A stretch of DNA of 64,000 nucleotides, from the NCBI GenBank assembly GCA_010015675.1, contig ML976983.1:603372-667371 (forward strand), written 5' to 3'. Source of the DNA: Byssothecium circinans. Taxonomy: Eukaryota > Ascomycota > Dothideomycetes > Pleosporales > Massarinaceae. Below are positions 1 to 12,500 of this stretch, piece after piece. Positions within the stretch are counted from its first letter, which is position 1. Each line of letters opens with the position of its first letter. Made by a program: the position numbers and the translations under genes. The notes below the pieces were generated by a model. It ran no database searches. It was given only the letters and a program-made list of their open reading frames with translations, and was not told the origin of the DNA.

Positions 1-714
1 TCGGCCTCTGACGGCCTGGCAATAACCTTCCTTTTTATTCCACTCACTAAGCAATATCATAAGTAGACTAATACAACGAGTCTTCGTTGCTTCACCTCGC
101 CGTATATACGGATACCTGGTATATTTACCAACACTGATCAGTGGTTGGTTTAACCACTGCAAATCAGCAAGGGATATCAGAAGAGACGACGAAGACGGTA
201 CCATTAGGCCTTCCCCGTTGCCTAAAGGACCTCGCCATACCCTCAAATCTTCGGAAGAAGTAAACGCAGCTATCTGATGGCTGGTGAGTTACCTAGCCAG
301 AAGAGCGTCCATCACGCAACCCTCGATAACCACAGATTTCCGCCTGGTTAATCGAACAACAACAACCCCTCCTCTACACCCTTAAGAATCTCTGATCTTT
401 TTACTCTACTTTTCGACCTCTTCTTCACACCTACAACAACCTCTCTTTTACCCTTTTTTTTTTTTCCCTACCTACAAAACAACAAATTGGTTTTTATCCT
501 TCTCGTCGAATTACCCCTCTTTTACGATACTTTCCTGCGAGTCAAGGCTATTGACGGCTTTGAGTCAAACCAACTAAGTTTTCGACCGAGTGAAACACTA
601 TGTTTCACAATACCTGTCTTCGGCGAGTCAAGAACCCGTCTATCAACAACAACCAACTTGAGCCTAGGAGAAACGCCTGTGATCGAGGTGTAGTTAGACT
701 GGTACACTGTTGCA
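1..714 (+). other. Untranslated leader of the first copia element
   Basis: No gene is seen upstream of the gag start at 715. The stretch is pyrimidine-rich (a T run near 461-470) and has a short hairpin-capable inverted repeat near 138-159 (cagtggtt / aaccactg). I could not identify a 5' LTR, primer-binding site or target duplication, because no copy of this sequence recurs at the 3' side of the element. The true 5' end probably lies at or beyond the window edge. Confidence 0.4.
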
Positions 715-2481
715 ATGACTACGATGAACAACAACGGGAGTCAAGAGCCCGAAGGCAACCCGGATACAAGCTTGGCAAGCGCAACCAACACAACAACTAC
801 AACCCAAGGAATACCAATACCTCAGAAATTCCTCCCCCACGTCAATCCAGCCCTATGGGATAATGCTGCGAATATCGATGTCGCTGGCAGTAGCGAGATT
901 TCACAGAAAGACCTCTCTACCTTCATCCTCTGGCACCTTGCCATATACCAACAAGAAGACCTATTAGGCAGGGACCTCTGGAGTGCTGCCCAGAGAGACT
1001 TTGAGGGGTGGTCCGAGGGGCACCTCAAAGAGGTACAACCCATCGTTGTAAGGCTCCTCCGGGACTTCTTATTATATCGTGGTGTTTATATACCCCTCGA
1101 CGGCGCATTGATCAGCCGAAATATCGCCCAAACCCTACAACAAGAAAACCACCACTTTTGGAGCGACCAAGAGGTCAACGCAGCGGCAGCAAGAAGTGCT
1201 ATTTTCCGGCAACGCACAGATTACCGAGATTTCCTCGTCAACTTGCAAGAGCTGCCAGAAACAACGATTCAGCGCATCCAACAACAACGTGAAAGGCCAC
1301 AGCAACCTCGCGATATCAGCGCACGCGATACCCCCTCAAGCAACTACACCCCCCTTTCAGAGCAACCAACAACAACAGCAACGACGGGATATCCACCTCC
1401 GGCAGCCCAGCCAGCTGCCCAATCAGTCACCACTCTGACTGACCCTCTGCAGCCAAAACAACTAACCGACCTCATGAAGTTGTATACAGTAGAGATGAAA
1501 TACAGTGGTGAAAAGTACGATATCTTTGACACGAAGCTACGCCGTTTCAGAGACAACTGCTATAAAGTCGGGATACCCCAATCGAGAGCAGCAGCTGCCT
1601 TCTCAATCATGCTGAAGGGCAAGGCAGCAACCCACTACTTTCGCGAAATCTGCGATAAGGCAACTGGCGATATCCCCAGAGACCTCCCCACCGTCGTGCG
1701 CCTCATGAAACAACACTTCGAGACCGAAGAGAGCCGCCAGGCGTACCTATCAGAGTGGCGAGACATCGCCTTGATAAAGATTATCCAACAGCACCCAGGA
1801 AAGACCAAATTAGAGGCCTTCGAGATGATGCTCGAAAAACTCGCCACGTTGCAAGAAGCCTTATCATCGTCAAGTCAAGGTGATTTTTCACTTCGCGAGC
1901 AGGTTATTAACGCCTGCCGCGATGTGAGGGAGTGTGAGCTCAGCCTCTTCAACCCAGCAGCAACGTACGAAGGCGTCTGCAACCAACTTCGCACAGCGAC
2001 TTCTACTGCAACAAGGTTGCAAGCAACAGGAGCTTATCAGACCTATCAGGCTGAAAGTGACCAATTCTGGACCGACCGGAGATATAACGGCAACGGTCGG
2101 AACAACCGCTTCCCGAGACAACAAGGAGAATATCGCAGCAGCAGCCAGCGACCACATTCAGCCACAGTGCCATTGAAGAAGTGCTACGTCTGCGGTCAGC
2201 CCGGCTGCTGGTCAACGAAACACTCGAAGGAGGACCGCCAACAGGCATACAACCGCTTCAAAAGCAATAAGCTTGTGAAAGACCCCTCAGGAGGACGATA
2301 TTATCACTTCTTGGCCCAGTATGAGGGATGCGAAGAGCTTGATAGCGATATCGACGATAATGAGGATAATGAGGATATCCAATATTACCTCCAGCCAAAG
2401 ATAACAACAACGACGATAGCCAATTCTTTGTCAGTTATTTCGGCACAACCGTTGACGGCAACACCCTCACATCCATCCTAG
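715..2481 (+). CDS. Gag of a Ty1/copia-like retrotransposon
   Basis: 588 aa, intact. This is the structural capsid protein that packages retrotransposon RNA. It has a low-complexity Gln/Thr/Pro-rich N-terminal third and a helical capsid-like core around residues 240-450. Near residues 490-503 is a zinc-knuckle-like segment with spacing C-x2-C-x4-C-x4-H, so the third and fourth ligands are swapped relative to the usual CCHC order. The tail is acidic. The pol frame lies in the -1 frame and is open from 2373, giving an overlap of about 108 nt with gag, which suggests expression by -1 frameshifting. No slippery site was assigned. Identification as copia gag rests mainly on the pol domain order that follows. 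Confidence 0.8.
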   Translation: MTTMNNNGSQEPEGNPDTSLASATNTTTTTQGIPIPQKFLPHVNPALWDNAANIDVAGSSEISQKDLSTFILWHLAIYQQEDLLGRDLWSAAQRDFEGWSEGHLKEVQPIVVRLLRDFLLYRGVYIPLDGALISRNIAQTLQQENHHFWSDQEVNAAAARSAIFRQRTDYRDFLVNLQELPETTIQRIQQQRERPQQPRDISARDTPSSNYTPLSEQPTTTATTGYPPPAAQPAAQSVTTLTDPLQPKQLTDLMKLYTVEMKYSGEKYDIFDTKLRRFRDNCYKVGIPQSRAAAAFSIMLKGKAATHYFREICDKATGDIPRDLPTVVRLMKQHFETEESRQAYLSEWRDIALIKIIQQHPGKTKLEAFEMMLEKLATLQEALSSSSQGDFSLREQVINACRDVRECELSLFNPAATYEGVCNQLRTATSTATRLQATGAYQTYQAESDQFWTDRRYNGNGRNNRFPRQQGEYRSSSQRPHSATVPLKKCYVCGQPGCWSTKHSKEDRQQAYNRFKSNKLVKDPSGGRYYHFLAQYEGCEELDSDIDDNEDNEDIQYYLQPKITTTTIANSLSVISAQPLTATPSHPS

Positions 2482-4481
2482 CTGACCAGTCAGCCCGTCA
2501 CGGGATAACAAAGGAGGATATCAAGGGCCAACAACCGGAATCACAGGGCATATTCACCCTCGAAGGGAGATACTCGTCAACAACCTTCCAGGGTATAATG
2601 CCAGACACAGGGGCCTCGAACTACTCTACTGCTGGCCACCATCAATATCTGGCATTGAACAAAATCGACCCCTCGATAACGTTGGATACCTCCACTGCCG
2701 GCGAGGCCAACATTCGCTTCGGCAGCGGCGATCCAATCGCATCAATGGGGACAGCAGATGTTCCGTCCCCCTTCGGCATTATCCGATTTCACGTTGTACC
2801 TGTGAATACTCCTTTCCTCCTCTGTTTACGAGACATGGACGAGATGGGCGTTAAATTCGACAATATCGACAACATCCTCTAACAAGGGGATAAGATCGTC
2901 CCTATTATCCGCAAATGGGGGCACCCTTGGTGGCTGTTGTCACAGGAGCAAAACCTGGCCTACAACCATCTGACAGACGTCGAGCTACGCCGCCTCCATC
3001 GCCGATTCGGACACCCCTCTGTTCAACGGCTTTATCGGGTGTTATCACAGGCTGGCAACGACGTCGAAATCGCAGCTATCGAGCACTTGACGAAATACTG
3101 CCATCACTGCCAACTCCACGGCCGGGCCCCCAATCGCTTCAAATTCACCCTTCGCGACGATTATCACTTCAACTACGAGATAGTGGTCGATGTGATGCAT
3201 CTCGAAGGCAACAAGCCCGTACTTCACGTGATTGATACTGCAACAACCTTCCAAGCAGCCCGTACTTCACGTGATTGATACTGCAACAACCTTCCAAGCA
3301 GCCCGTACTTCACGTGATTGATACTGCAACAACCTTCCAAGCAGCCCGATTTCTAAAAGACGTCTCCGCCAAGCACACGTGGGAAGCCCTACGGTTGGTT
3401 GGATTGATGTCTACCAAGGGCCCCCTGATTGGATAACAACAGACGCTGGCCGCAACTTCCATGCCCAAGAATTCAGACAATCGGCCAGGTCAATGGGAAT
3501 ATCCATCAAGGAGGTCCCCGTGGAGGCCCATAACAGTATAGAAAAGGTCGAGAGATATCACGCAGCCCTCCGCCGGGCATATGAGATTATCCGGGCCGAA
3601 TCGCCTTCAACACCACCAGAGGCAGCCCTACAATCGGCCCTCAAGGCCATCAACGATACAGCAGGCCCGGAAGGCATAGTGCCCACTTTACTGGTCTTCG
3701 GGGCATACCCAAGAATGACCGAGGAATCACCCCCATCGCCAGATATCACCGCGCGGGCTGAAGCGATTCGGAAGGCAACCAAGGAAGTGCAAAAGCTCTA
3801 CGCGCAACGACAAATAGCCGATTGGCTCGCGACGCGGAATGGGCTATCACAACGAGTACTTTGGACCTCCCTTTGCAATCGCTGGTCCGCGTATGGCGCG
3901 AAAACAACGGCTGGCAAGGGCCCTATCGCCTGATCGCCGTTGACGGCGAGAGGTGCACCCTCGAGCTCCCTCACGGCCCAGTCAATTTCCGGTCAACAGC
4001 AGTCAAACCCTACCACCGCGATGGAGATACGCCGGGAGGGCCCCATCGGCAGTCCGATCACATCGGCGGCTCGGAGCAACAGCCTCCCGAAGAGCCCTTC
4101 GCTGAAGAGCCCACTGGCGAAGAGGCCAGCGAAGAGACTACCGCCCTATCGCCAGGCCCAACACGACGACCTCGCGGCCGTTCTCGCAAGCACCCTATCG
4201 CCCGTGAAGTTGACAACCCGGCCAACCAGGACGATGAACCCATCGAGGATACTATCGTCGTGGCCCACGTGACCAGCAAAGAGGAGTCAGATATGCAACT
4301 CGCGATTGACCTACGCAAGAAGGGTACTATCACTACCCCAGGGCAACCCTTCGAGCTATCCACCAAGCAGGAAATCGAGAGCTTAATCGACCGCGGCGTG
4401 TTCGAATTCGTGCCTTTTGACGAAAACCAACACCAAGATATACGTATCTTCAAGTCACGTATCCATCACTTGCACCTCTAG
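2373..4481 (+). pseudogene. Broken copia-like pol: protease, integrase, edge of reverse transcriptase
   Basis: Domain order is that of copia. A retropepsin carries the DTGAS motif near 2600. A GAG-pre-integrase zinc region follows (R-F-G-H-P-S near 3003 and C-H-H-C near 3100), then an integrase core with the second acidic residue in TTDAG near 3440 and the third near 3540-3550. Only the first residues of the RVT_2 reverse transcriptase remain (through FKSRI at about 4460); the rest and RNase H are absent. Breaks: an in-frame TAA at 2880-2882, a 43-bp triplication at 3216-3344 that shifts frame, a shift near 3390-3400, and another near 3838-3845. It cannot encode a working polyprotein. Confidence 0.85.
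3216..3344 (+). repeat. Three tandem copies of a 43-bp unit inside integrase
   Basis: Three identical 43-bp units start at 3216, 3259 and 3302, and a fourth start (cccg) appears at 3345 before diverging. The two extra copies add 86 bp, which is not a multiple of three, so the integrase frame is lost. The copies show no differences, so the event is recent or an assembly artefact. Confidence 0.95.
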
Positions 4482-6990
4482 CGCTTCCGCATCGTAAGAT
4501 TTCCGCTCCTGCGGAGCAGGGGGGCTTAACGAGTTAAAGTCGAGTGCCCCGCACACTCGGAAGCCGAACCTTCATGAGGCTGTACTTGGTTTGCGGCTTT
4601 CCGTTGCGGGGATATGGTTTCTGGTTGGTTGGTTGGTTGATTTCATTTACCCTGACCTCTCCCTTTTCGGGATATGCAGGCTACCACTACTGAAGTCTAT
4701 CCTTGTATATCTATTTTACAGTGTACCGCTACATGCACAAACTTTTAGCCTCGTTAGGCCTGTGTTTGTGCCTCTTCTATCGACTTTGGCGTGCACCTCT
4801 CTACATGTGAAATAGGAAATTCCTTCGCTGAACACTCTGTTTCCACTCTTGTGTAATATATCATCTCGTACTATTTATAGCCATTCTCTCGGTGTAAATC
4901 CCTATCTCCTAACTTCCTAGTACGGTATATGACTGTCATGATGTCCTCCTTGTATGTCTAATAGGAATCTAGTGAATGCTGGGAGTGCTGAGAGCAGAAA
5001 TTTCAATAGCGAGTCCGTCACTGTTGTGGCTAGGTGGTATTGTGGCGTATCTGTGTGATATCTATTGAATCGGACCGGGATAAATGGTGACGATTTGTTG
5101 TGAAAGCGCTTGTGTAGGTCGTCTATGCTGAGGGTGGGTGTTGGTGAGTTGCGGTGTGGTTTAGCTGAGGGTGTTTTCGTTGAGCACGGTGAGGGCGACT
5201 GAGGAGTATGTGGAGGCGATTTTGGTTCTGATTGTGGTTGAGATTTTGGAGGGGTCTTCAGAACTGAAGCATAAGTCGGTCTTGCGATATTTAATGACGT
5301 GGTTGGTGGCGGAGGTTAGGCTTCTAGTAATATTAATAGTAACTAAGCAAAGTCGATTTACATTACGTATTGCATTAGAGACTAAGATTCATGAAGTGAA
5401 CAGAAAGTTTCCAGATCTGCTATCCAGCTCGAGGATCACGTTGCTGCATGTCCCCTTGATATGAAATCCCTTGAATAGTCGCTGGAGTCGCTAAATATGG
5501 CTGTCGTTGGAGATGTGGATCGCTGGAGTCGCTGGATGTGGCTGTCGTTGGAGTTGTTGAACATCACTGTGGCTGAAACAGTCACGTGTGTGGCTGGAGC
5601 GTGGATCATGTGTATATAGACAGCGCCTCGCCCTTCAATACAGAACAACGAGTTCTGCTCAATCACTTGCTTCAACAAACACTAACACCGCAAGTCGGTG
5701 CGCAAGGACCACCGCGACGCGCGCCCTTAGCGGCCATGTTACGTGCATCGCTCGACAGTCGCGTCTCTACGCCCATAGTGCAGAATAAACGGATCTTCGA
5801 AAAGGTAGTGGATGGGCCCTTCGGGAGGAATTGAGAGCAGAGACGTGTTGAAAAAAGAAGCAAACAGAACCTGCTTTATCAGCCACTTTATTGTTTTTTG
5901 TTATCTTTCTCATCTCAGCGTCACTTCTTAGCAGCCAGGCGTGAAGCGGACGCATGGAAAGCAGAGAGTAACGTAGAATGGGTGCGTCGATGGCAGTGAG
6001 AGGTGAAGCCCCTGCGTGGAGGGAAAACCATGTGAAGAGGGCGAGACAGCGCCTTGAGAAGCAAATAACCGGAGGCATCCTTCCCCGCGATTATCCTATA
6101 CCACTGACATTGTCCATAGGCAGTAGCTGCTACTTCGGCAGTATTGAACCTGCCTTCCAAGCGCCACCGTTTACTGCGTGACGAGCTGCGCGTTGGTCAA
6201 CCCCTGGAGCTATATCAACTTCGTTTTTGCGTTGACACCAATTACCCGGACTTATACCTTGCCATACTGTTTCACCTTTGCCAGAACAACGCGTAAGTGA
6301 ACTTGATTCTTTGGAAGAGGGTTCCTACGAGCGTCTATAACGTTGCACGCATACTGCCTGCATTCTACTGTTAGTGATTGACAAGTGAGGGGCTGACTGA
6401 TTAGGAGCAGGTCATATATCTTTCCAAAATGCCTGACAACTCTGCATCCAATGCTCTGTCGGGCCAGCAAGGCGGTACGCCCTGAATGGTCAACGGAGAT
6501 AAGGATAGGAATGGACAACCTTAAGGCAGCGCTTCTAATGCTCAGCAATCGCAACTGGTTACTCTGGCTTAGCAATTGGAATCGTTCACTCTTGCTCTCT
6601 CTATACAGTCCCCATTAACGACTAGTGATAGACTTGCATTGGGTCTGTAACTGATCTCGGCAACGGAAGGCTCAGATCCCCGCGGTTAAGAAGATTTGAT
6701 AGTGCTATGCTTCCTTTTTAATGCACGAACAGCTCATGCATGCTTTGGTGATTCTTATATGTTCCTTATTAAAGTGTATCTAAGAGGAGCGTCTCAGATT
6801 GATAGCAAATAATAGCTTTCATTATCATCCTGCGCGTTTCTTTTAATTGTTAGCATAATAGGGATGCTTACCTCTGCATTAATGATAGCTTTCATTGCAC
6901 GTCGCACTAGTGCTAAACTTGCTGCAACTATATTAGATCACTCTAGAGTTTTCGCGTGGTACAGCAAGGACCCCTTACGTTCCTTACTAC
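4482..6990. other. Gene-free stretch after the truncated copia element
   Basis: Only short ORFs without recognisable domains occur here. GC is ordinary until about 6.6 kb, then falls. No 3' LTR matching upstream sequence was seen. The only structure noted is the 33-bp imperfect direct repeat at 5480-5553. Confidence 0.5.
5480..5553 (+). repeat. Imperfect 33-bp direct repeat
   Basis: Two 33-bp copies (5480-5512 and 5521-5553) begin cgctggagtcgct and end ggctgtcgttggag. They differ at three positions, all G versus A, with the A versions in the first copy. This is compatible with RIP-type transitions but too few to prove it. Confidence 0.7.
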
Positions 6991-8130
6991 GCCTTATGAA
7001 ATAAGACTAGAGATCTATAGCGACAGAAGCCTACTATGTTTAGCAGCAGTATTAGACTGTAGTTGTGAGGGGCGTGATAATGCTCTAGTATAGAACTTAG
7101 GATCATCTAATCTATAGATTAATAAAACTAAATAAAGGATTAAGAGCGAAGCCTATGCCCTAGCTTAATCTAGTTAGATGTAGCATGGGAATTAAATCTA
7201 CGCTATTAGTGTAATATAGATGCAGTAATTTAATACTTTGTATAGATAGACCTTAACTAATATTATATATTAAAAAGTAGGTCCTGCCTCCTAGTCTATG
7301 TTAAGCAATATAGTAGCTTATAGATAGAGGGGCTAAGAGGGTATAGCATTAGAACTAGACTAGTATAAGCTATTATAGACTATAGGGTAGGCGCGTATAT
7401 ATATATATAAGAATACTTAATTTAAATATCTTTAATAGGCTAGATTATTTACTCTTACCTATAGATAGTACTAGAGCGTACCTTTATATTAATTCTTTTA
7501 AAAATTATTATCTTTCTATATCTAAAGTTCTTAAATATAACTATAATAAAAGTAGTAAAGGTCTATAATTATAGTATTTCTCCTAAGATAATATACTTAT
7601 ATAGGTAACGTATTCCACTATTAAGCCGGCCACACTATTAAGCCGGCTATATATTACTAAGGGGTATACTTGCCAGGCCTAGTCCGTATAAGGGGAGGTC
7701 GGTATATAACGTGTATACGTTAGGTAGTTGGTCTTTAGTAGTTTAAGAGGTAAATGTATAAAGCAACTAATTCTATAACAGACTATAGAATAACTAAGTA
7801 TTAATCTAGGTAAGAGATAAACTATAGAGAATTAACTACAAAGAATTAGAATTAGAAAGACAAAGGAAATTTATCTAGTCTTTATATCGCCTATCCTGTT
7901 CCTTTGCTATGTCCTTGCTACGCCTGCTACGTCTGTAGTAGTTGTAGTAGACTAAGCACTTAGGTACTACGTCTGCTACGTCCTCTTAGCACGTAGCGCA
8001 CCAAGCACGTTACCTAACCTGCTAACGTAACCTAACCCCGCGCATCGTCGTGTAGCCGTTCCCTAGGCTTAATACCTTCTACGCTGCATTATCTAGCTCT
8101 GGATACCCTGTATCCTTTCTTGTTTATAAC

Positions 8131-8225
8131 ACCACACTATTGAGCTAGCTATACTATCGAGCTGGCTACACTATTAAGCCGGCCACACTATCGAGCCGGC
8201 CACACCATCGAGCTGGCCACTTTTG
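8131..8225 (+). repeat. 17-bp subterminal repeat array, left arm of element A
   Basis: About five 17-bp units of the type acactatcgagccggcc run in tandem. The outer units carry ctagct or ctggct where the inner ones keep ccggcc, i.e. C to T and G to A changes increase outward. The array is in inverted orientation relative to the one at 9470-9595. Confidence 0.8.
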
Positions 8226-8703
8226 CTTAGCAAGGAAAATCAAACCATATTATCTTAATAATAAAGCTAAACCTTAATATTTTCTTTTAAAGTTTTAAAT
8301 CTAGATAGATATATATATAATCTAGTAGGTTTTAAATTTATAAAGCTATAGCTTACGTAATACAATAGTTATTAGTAAAAGAGAAAATCTTAAGTAAAAC
8401 CTACCTTTTACTATAGATTTATAGCTAAACGTTAGTAATATACTATATAACTTTTAGGACTTAATTATTAGTATATTAGTTAGTAGCTATTAAGTTATTA
8501 TAGCGTGCAGCCTAGGTTTAATACTATAATAGTAGGTATAAGGTAGGGGGTAAGAAAAGTTAAAAAACCTTCTAAATAAAGTTATATATATTAGATATCT
8601 CTACTCTCTTCTTAGGAGGAGGATAGTATATACTAAATAAAGCTATATATAAAATTTAAAGTAAGTAAATACCTCTAAAACTAAAAGATCTAGCTTAGGA
8701 AGT

Positions 8704-9469
8704 NNNNNNNNNNNNNNNNNNNNNNNNNNNNNNNNNNNNNNNNNNNNNNNNNNNNNNNNNNNNNNNNNNNNNNNNNNNNNNNNNNNNNNNNNNNNNNNNN
8801 NNNNNNNNNNNNNNNNNNNNNNNNNNNNNNNNNNNNNNNNNNNNNNNNNNNNNNNNNNNNNNNNNNNNNNNNNNNNNNNNNNNNNNNNNNNNNNNNNNNN
8901 NNNNNNNNNNNNNNNNNNNNNNNNNNNNNNNNNNNNNNNNNNNNNNNNNNNNNNNNNNNNNNNNNNNNNNNNNNNNNNNNNNNNNNNNNNNNNNNNNNNN
9001 NNNNNNNNNNNNNNNNNNNNNNNNNNNNNNNNNNNNNNNNNNNNNNNNNNNNNNNNNNNNNNNNNNNNNNNNNNNNNNNNNNNNNNNNNNNNNNNNNNNN
9101 NNNNNNNNNNNNNNNNNNNNNNNNNNNNNNNNNNNNNNNNNNNNNNNNNNNNNNNNNNNNNNNNNNNNNNNNNNNNNNNNNNNNNNNNNNNNNNNNNNNN
9201 NNNNNNNNNNNNNNNNNNNNNNNNNNNNNNNNNNNNNNNNNNNNNNNNNNNNNNNNNNNNNNNNNNNNNNNNNNNNNNNNNNNNNNNNNNNNNNNNNNNN
9301 NNNNNNNNNNNNNNNNNNNNNNNNNNNNNNNNNNNNNNNNNNNNNNNNNNNNNNNNNNNNNNNNNNNNNNNNNNNNNNNNNNNNNNNNNNNNNNNNNNNN
9401 NNNNNNNNNNNNNNNNNNNNNNNNNNNNNNNNNNNNNNNNNNNNNNNNNNNNNNNNNNNNNNNNNNNNN
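8704..9469. other. Assembly gap (766 Ns)
   Basis: A run of Ns inside element A. It is directly abutted on the right by the 17-bp tandem array, so a collapsed repeat is the likely reason. The true length is unknown. Confidence 0.95.
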
Positions 9470-9595
9470 ATGGTGTGGCCGGCTCGATGGTGTGGCCGGC
9501 TCGATGGTGTGGCCGGCTCGATGGTGTGGCCGGCTCGATGGTGTGGCCGGCTCGATGGTGTAGCCGGCTCAATAGTGTAGCTAGCTCGATAGTGG
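9470..9595 (-). repeat. 17-bp subterminal repeat array, right arm of element A
   Basis: Seven tandem 17-bp units of the type atggtgtggccggctcg. The five next to the gap are identical; the last two show G to A and C to T changes. This is the inverted counterpart of the array at 8131-8225. Confidence 0.9.
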
Positions 9596-12500
9596 AATAC
9601 GTTACTATAGTTAGTAGGTAAGTAATACTAAAGCATACACCCTTATTATTAGGGTTATGTATCTAGATAGAAATATCTAGTATTACTAATCTAATTAGAA
9701 ATTAATAATATAGGAATCTATAGTCTTAGACTAAAGTGCTACTACCTCTTAAACCCTTATATACTCCTTTCTAGATGCTAAGATTATTATATATAAATTA
9801 GGAGAGTAGATTAGGTATAAAGGGTATATTAGCTTAATTAGCATGTAGCTATGCCTTACTCCCTACGTTAGTGCTACGTCGCTTACGCTTATTAGACTAC
9901 TTTATAGTAACTCTAGTATCTATAAGTATCTCTATCAAGCTATTAGATTCCTTAAAGATACCTAATATATTAGAGCCTTTATAGTTAACTTATAGGTATA
10001 ATTAAGATAGCTATAGGTTATAGATAGTCTAATAGTACTACTAGCTACCTAGCCTTAGCGTAAGGCTTTATAGCTAATTTTAAAGTCCTAATTCCTCTTT
10101 ATTATCCTACTATAAGTACTAAGACTATCCCTTTACTTACCTATATCTAAACGCTGTAGCCTTTATTTACCTCTAGGTCTTATAGAAACATATAGGATAT
10201 AGGTAATTACTTCTTTTTCTTTTTAGGGTTACTTAACTTAGACTATATTATTATATCTATAGTAACTAGTTATATACTTAGCTAGCTATCTAATATTAAT
10301 CCTTTATTAGCTAGATAGTTATCTTTAAACTGCTAGGATAGTTCTAAGCATGATAACACTTACTCTTAATCTAGAGATTAAGTTTTAGACTAGCTAGTAA
10401 CTTTAAAATTTAAGCTAGTAAGTAACATATTAATAGTAGAATAAATTCTTTTAAAATATCTAGGAACCTATAGATTATAGATTTTTTAGATAAAGTTATA
10501 GGCTATCTACCTCTTCCCTTAATCTAGTTCTATATTCTTAATACTAAATTCCCTAATTAAGTACTAATAGAATATAGTATCTCTTCTATTAATAGCGGTA
10601 TAATAGCCCTAGATACGCACGTCTACATTATTATAAGAAATTAAAAAGCTATTAATTTCTTAATAGGGCTCTTTCTTATAGCCTATAAGTTAAAAAAGCT
10701 CTACTAAATTCTGTAATGCAATAGTCTAATTATAAGCATTCTATTAATTAGTAATATCTAGTATAGATGCTCTACATTTTACCTTATAAGTAAGAAATAG
10801 AAGGTATATATTATACGTAGCTATAATATAGGAATAGTCTTCTAGTTTATTACTAATAAAAAGCTAGAGTTTCTATAATTATTATCTATTAAATGCCTCT
10901 TACTTAAATCTAAGACTATAATCTAGTTACAGACATAGTCTATAGAAAGGAATAGTGTTATTCTAGCTAGTATTAGTAGTCTCTTTAAGGATCATTAGAT
11001 ACTTAGCACTATAGTATACTAAGATTTCGCTAGGAGAGATAATAAGCTATATAATATTATAGATTACTCTAGTCTTATTTCTACCTTTAATTATATCTAA
11101 AGTATCTTTAAAAAGATCTTTATTAAATAATATATATTCTAGTAGTAGCTGCAACGCTCTTAGAAGCTTTTAATAAAGCTCTTTACTTTTTATTATAATT
11201 CTCTCTTTATATTTACCTATAAAGCTACTACGTTCCCTAAGTTAACTTTTATACTATAGATATCTATATAGAGTACTCTTCTATTCCTATAGTTATTAGT
11301 TACTTAGTATTTATAATAGGACTATTTCTATGCTAATACTAGCATCTAAATGCTTATAGCAAAGGGACGCTAAAATCTCTTTCTTATAAGCGCATGATAG
11401 ATAATATCTTAAAAATAATATATTATTCTCTCTTGCTCTTCTATTAGCTAGTTTCTATTCTCCTTCTAGTAATTAACTTAAGCCTTACTAATAGTCTAGT
11501 ACCTAAGTTTTCTATTAACTAAGGCTATAGATACCTATATTCATTTTATAGGTAGCTTAAGTAAAGAGTAGAAGGGTTAAACTTTACCTTTTTATTAAGG
11601 TTACTTTAAAGTCTTTATCTACTAAATAGAGTTAGGCGCTATTTAGATAAGACTGGTACCTTAGATACGTAAGCTTCTATAACTTTATTATAACGCCACC
11701 TTAATAGTAGATATGATGCGAGAATTTTATTAAATTATAGTAGCTTTATTTATGCTACCTTAATATCTTTATGTTTTAATTATTAGCTTAATTATAATAG
11801 TTAAGAGTTATAAAAATGCACTTTTCTTTATAGTAGTTAATAAACGCTTTCTCTTTATAGTAGCTAAAAGTAGTAAAGTACCTACTATATTAATTTAACT
11901 TATAGGATTAAAGCGCTTATATGTATTACTACTAAATATAAGTTAGAGTATTAAAGTTAATATGCAAGTCTATAGGAAGGAAGCTACTAAATATACTAAG
12001 CTTATATAACGCTAAGGCGCTTACCTTATACTAGTATTAAGAGAGTAAATAAAGAGCTTAGTATTAGTAATCTTACTATATATATACATATTTGCTTTAC
12101 TAATACCTTAAGTATTCTTGCTAATAGATGAATGGTGTGTAGATATATATAGAACTAAAGAAAAAGTACGCCTTCTTTCTAGCGTCCTTCTAGATAGCTA
12201 ACTTTTTCATGATAATTAGCTATAGCTATTAGTAGTTATAAGGAAAGAAAGATATCTATAAAAGTCTTAGGAATACAAAGACTAATGCTTATTAACGTAA
12301 GAATTACTCCGTAGGAATGTGTTTAAGCTAGGATTATAGAAATAAGAGTATTAATAAGATCCTCTATCTAATTAGATATAGCTAAATAAGTAATAGCCTA
12401 TAGGAATATAAATCAGAAATAGCTCTACTATAGCATGTACTTTAGAATATAAGTCTATATTATGTATAGCTAGACTAAACTCTAAAACTAGGTTATATAT

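Larger units (their letters stand above)
7608..9602. mobile_element. Inverted-repeat DNA element A (Tc1/mariner-like ends), interrupted by a gap
   Basis: The left end begins ACGTATTCCACTAT at 7608 just after a TA. The right end is its inverse (atagtggaatacgt, ending 9602) followed by TA. Inside the ends, 17-bp units of the type ATCGAGCCGGCCACACC occur near 7616-7645 and 8131-8225 and, inverted, at 9470-9595. About 310 bp (8230-8543) match element B at 21322-21634. ACGT termini with a TA duplication suggest a Tc1/mariner-superfamily (Fot1/pogo-like) element; this is inference because no transposase is visible. Positions 8704-9469 are Ns. Confidence 0.6.

Noticed and set aside
8643..9572. A 309-codon minus-strand ORF spanning the first gap
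   Set aside because: Nearly all of it is unknown residues from Ns; the visible ends are the 17-bp repeat and AT-rich sequence.
9470..9595. Tandem 17-bp units as a CRISPR-like array
   Set aside because: There are no spacers, the genome is eukaryotic, and the array is inverted on the other side of the same element.
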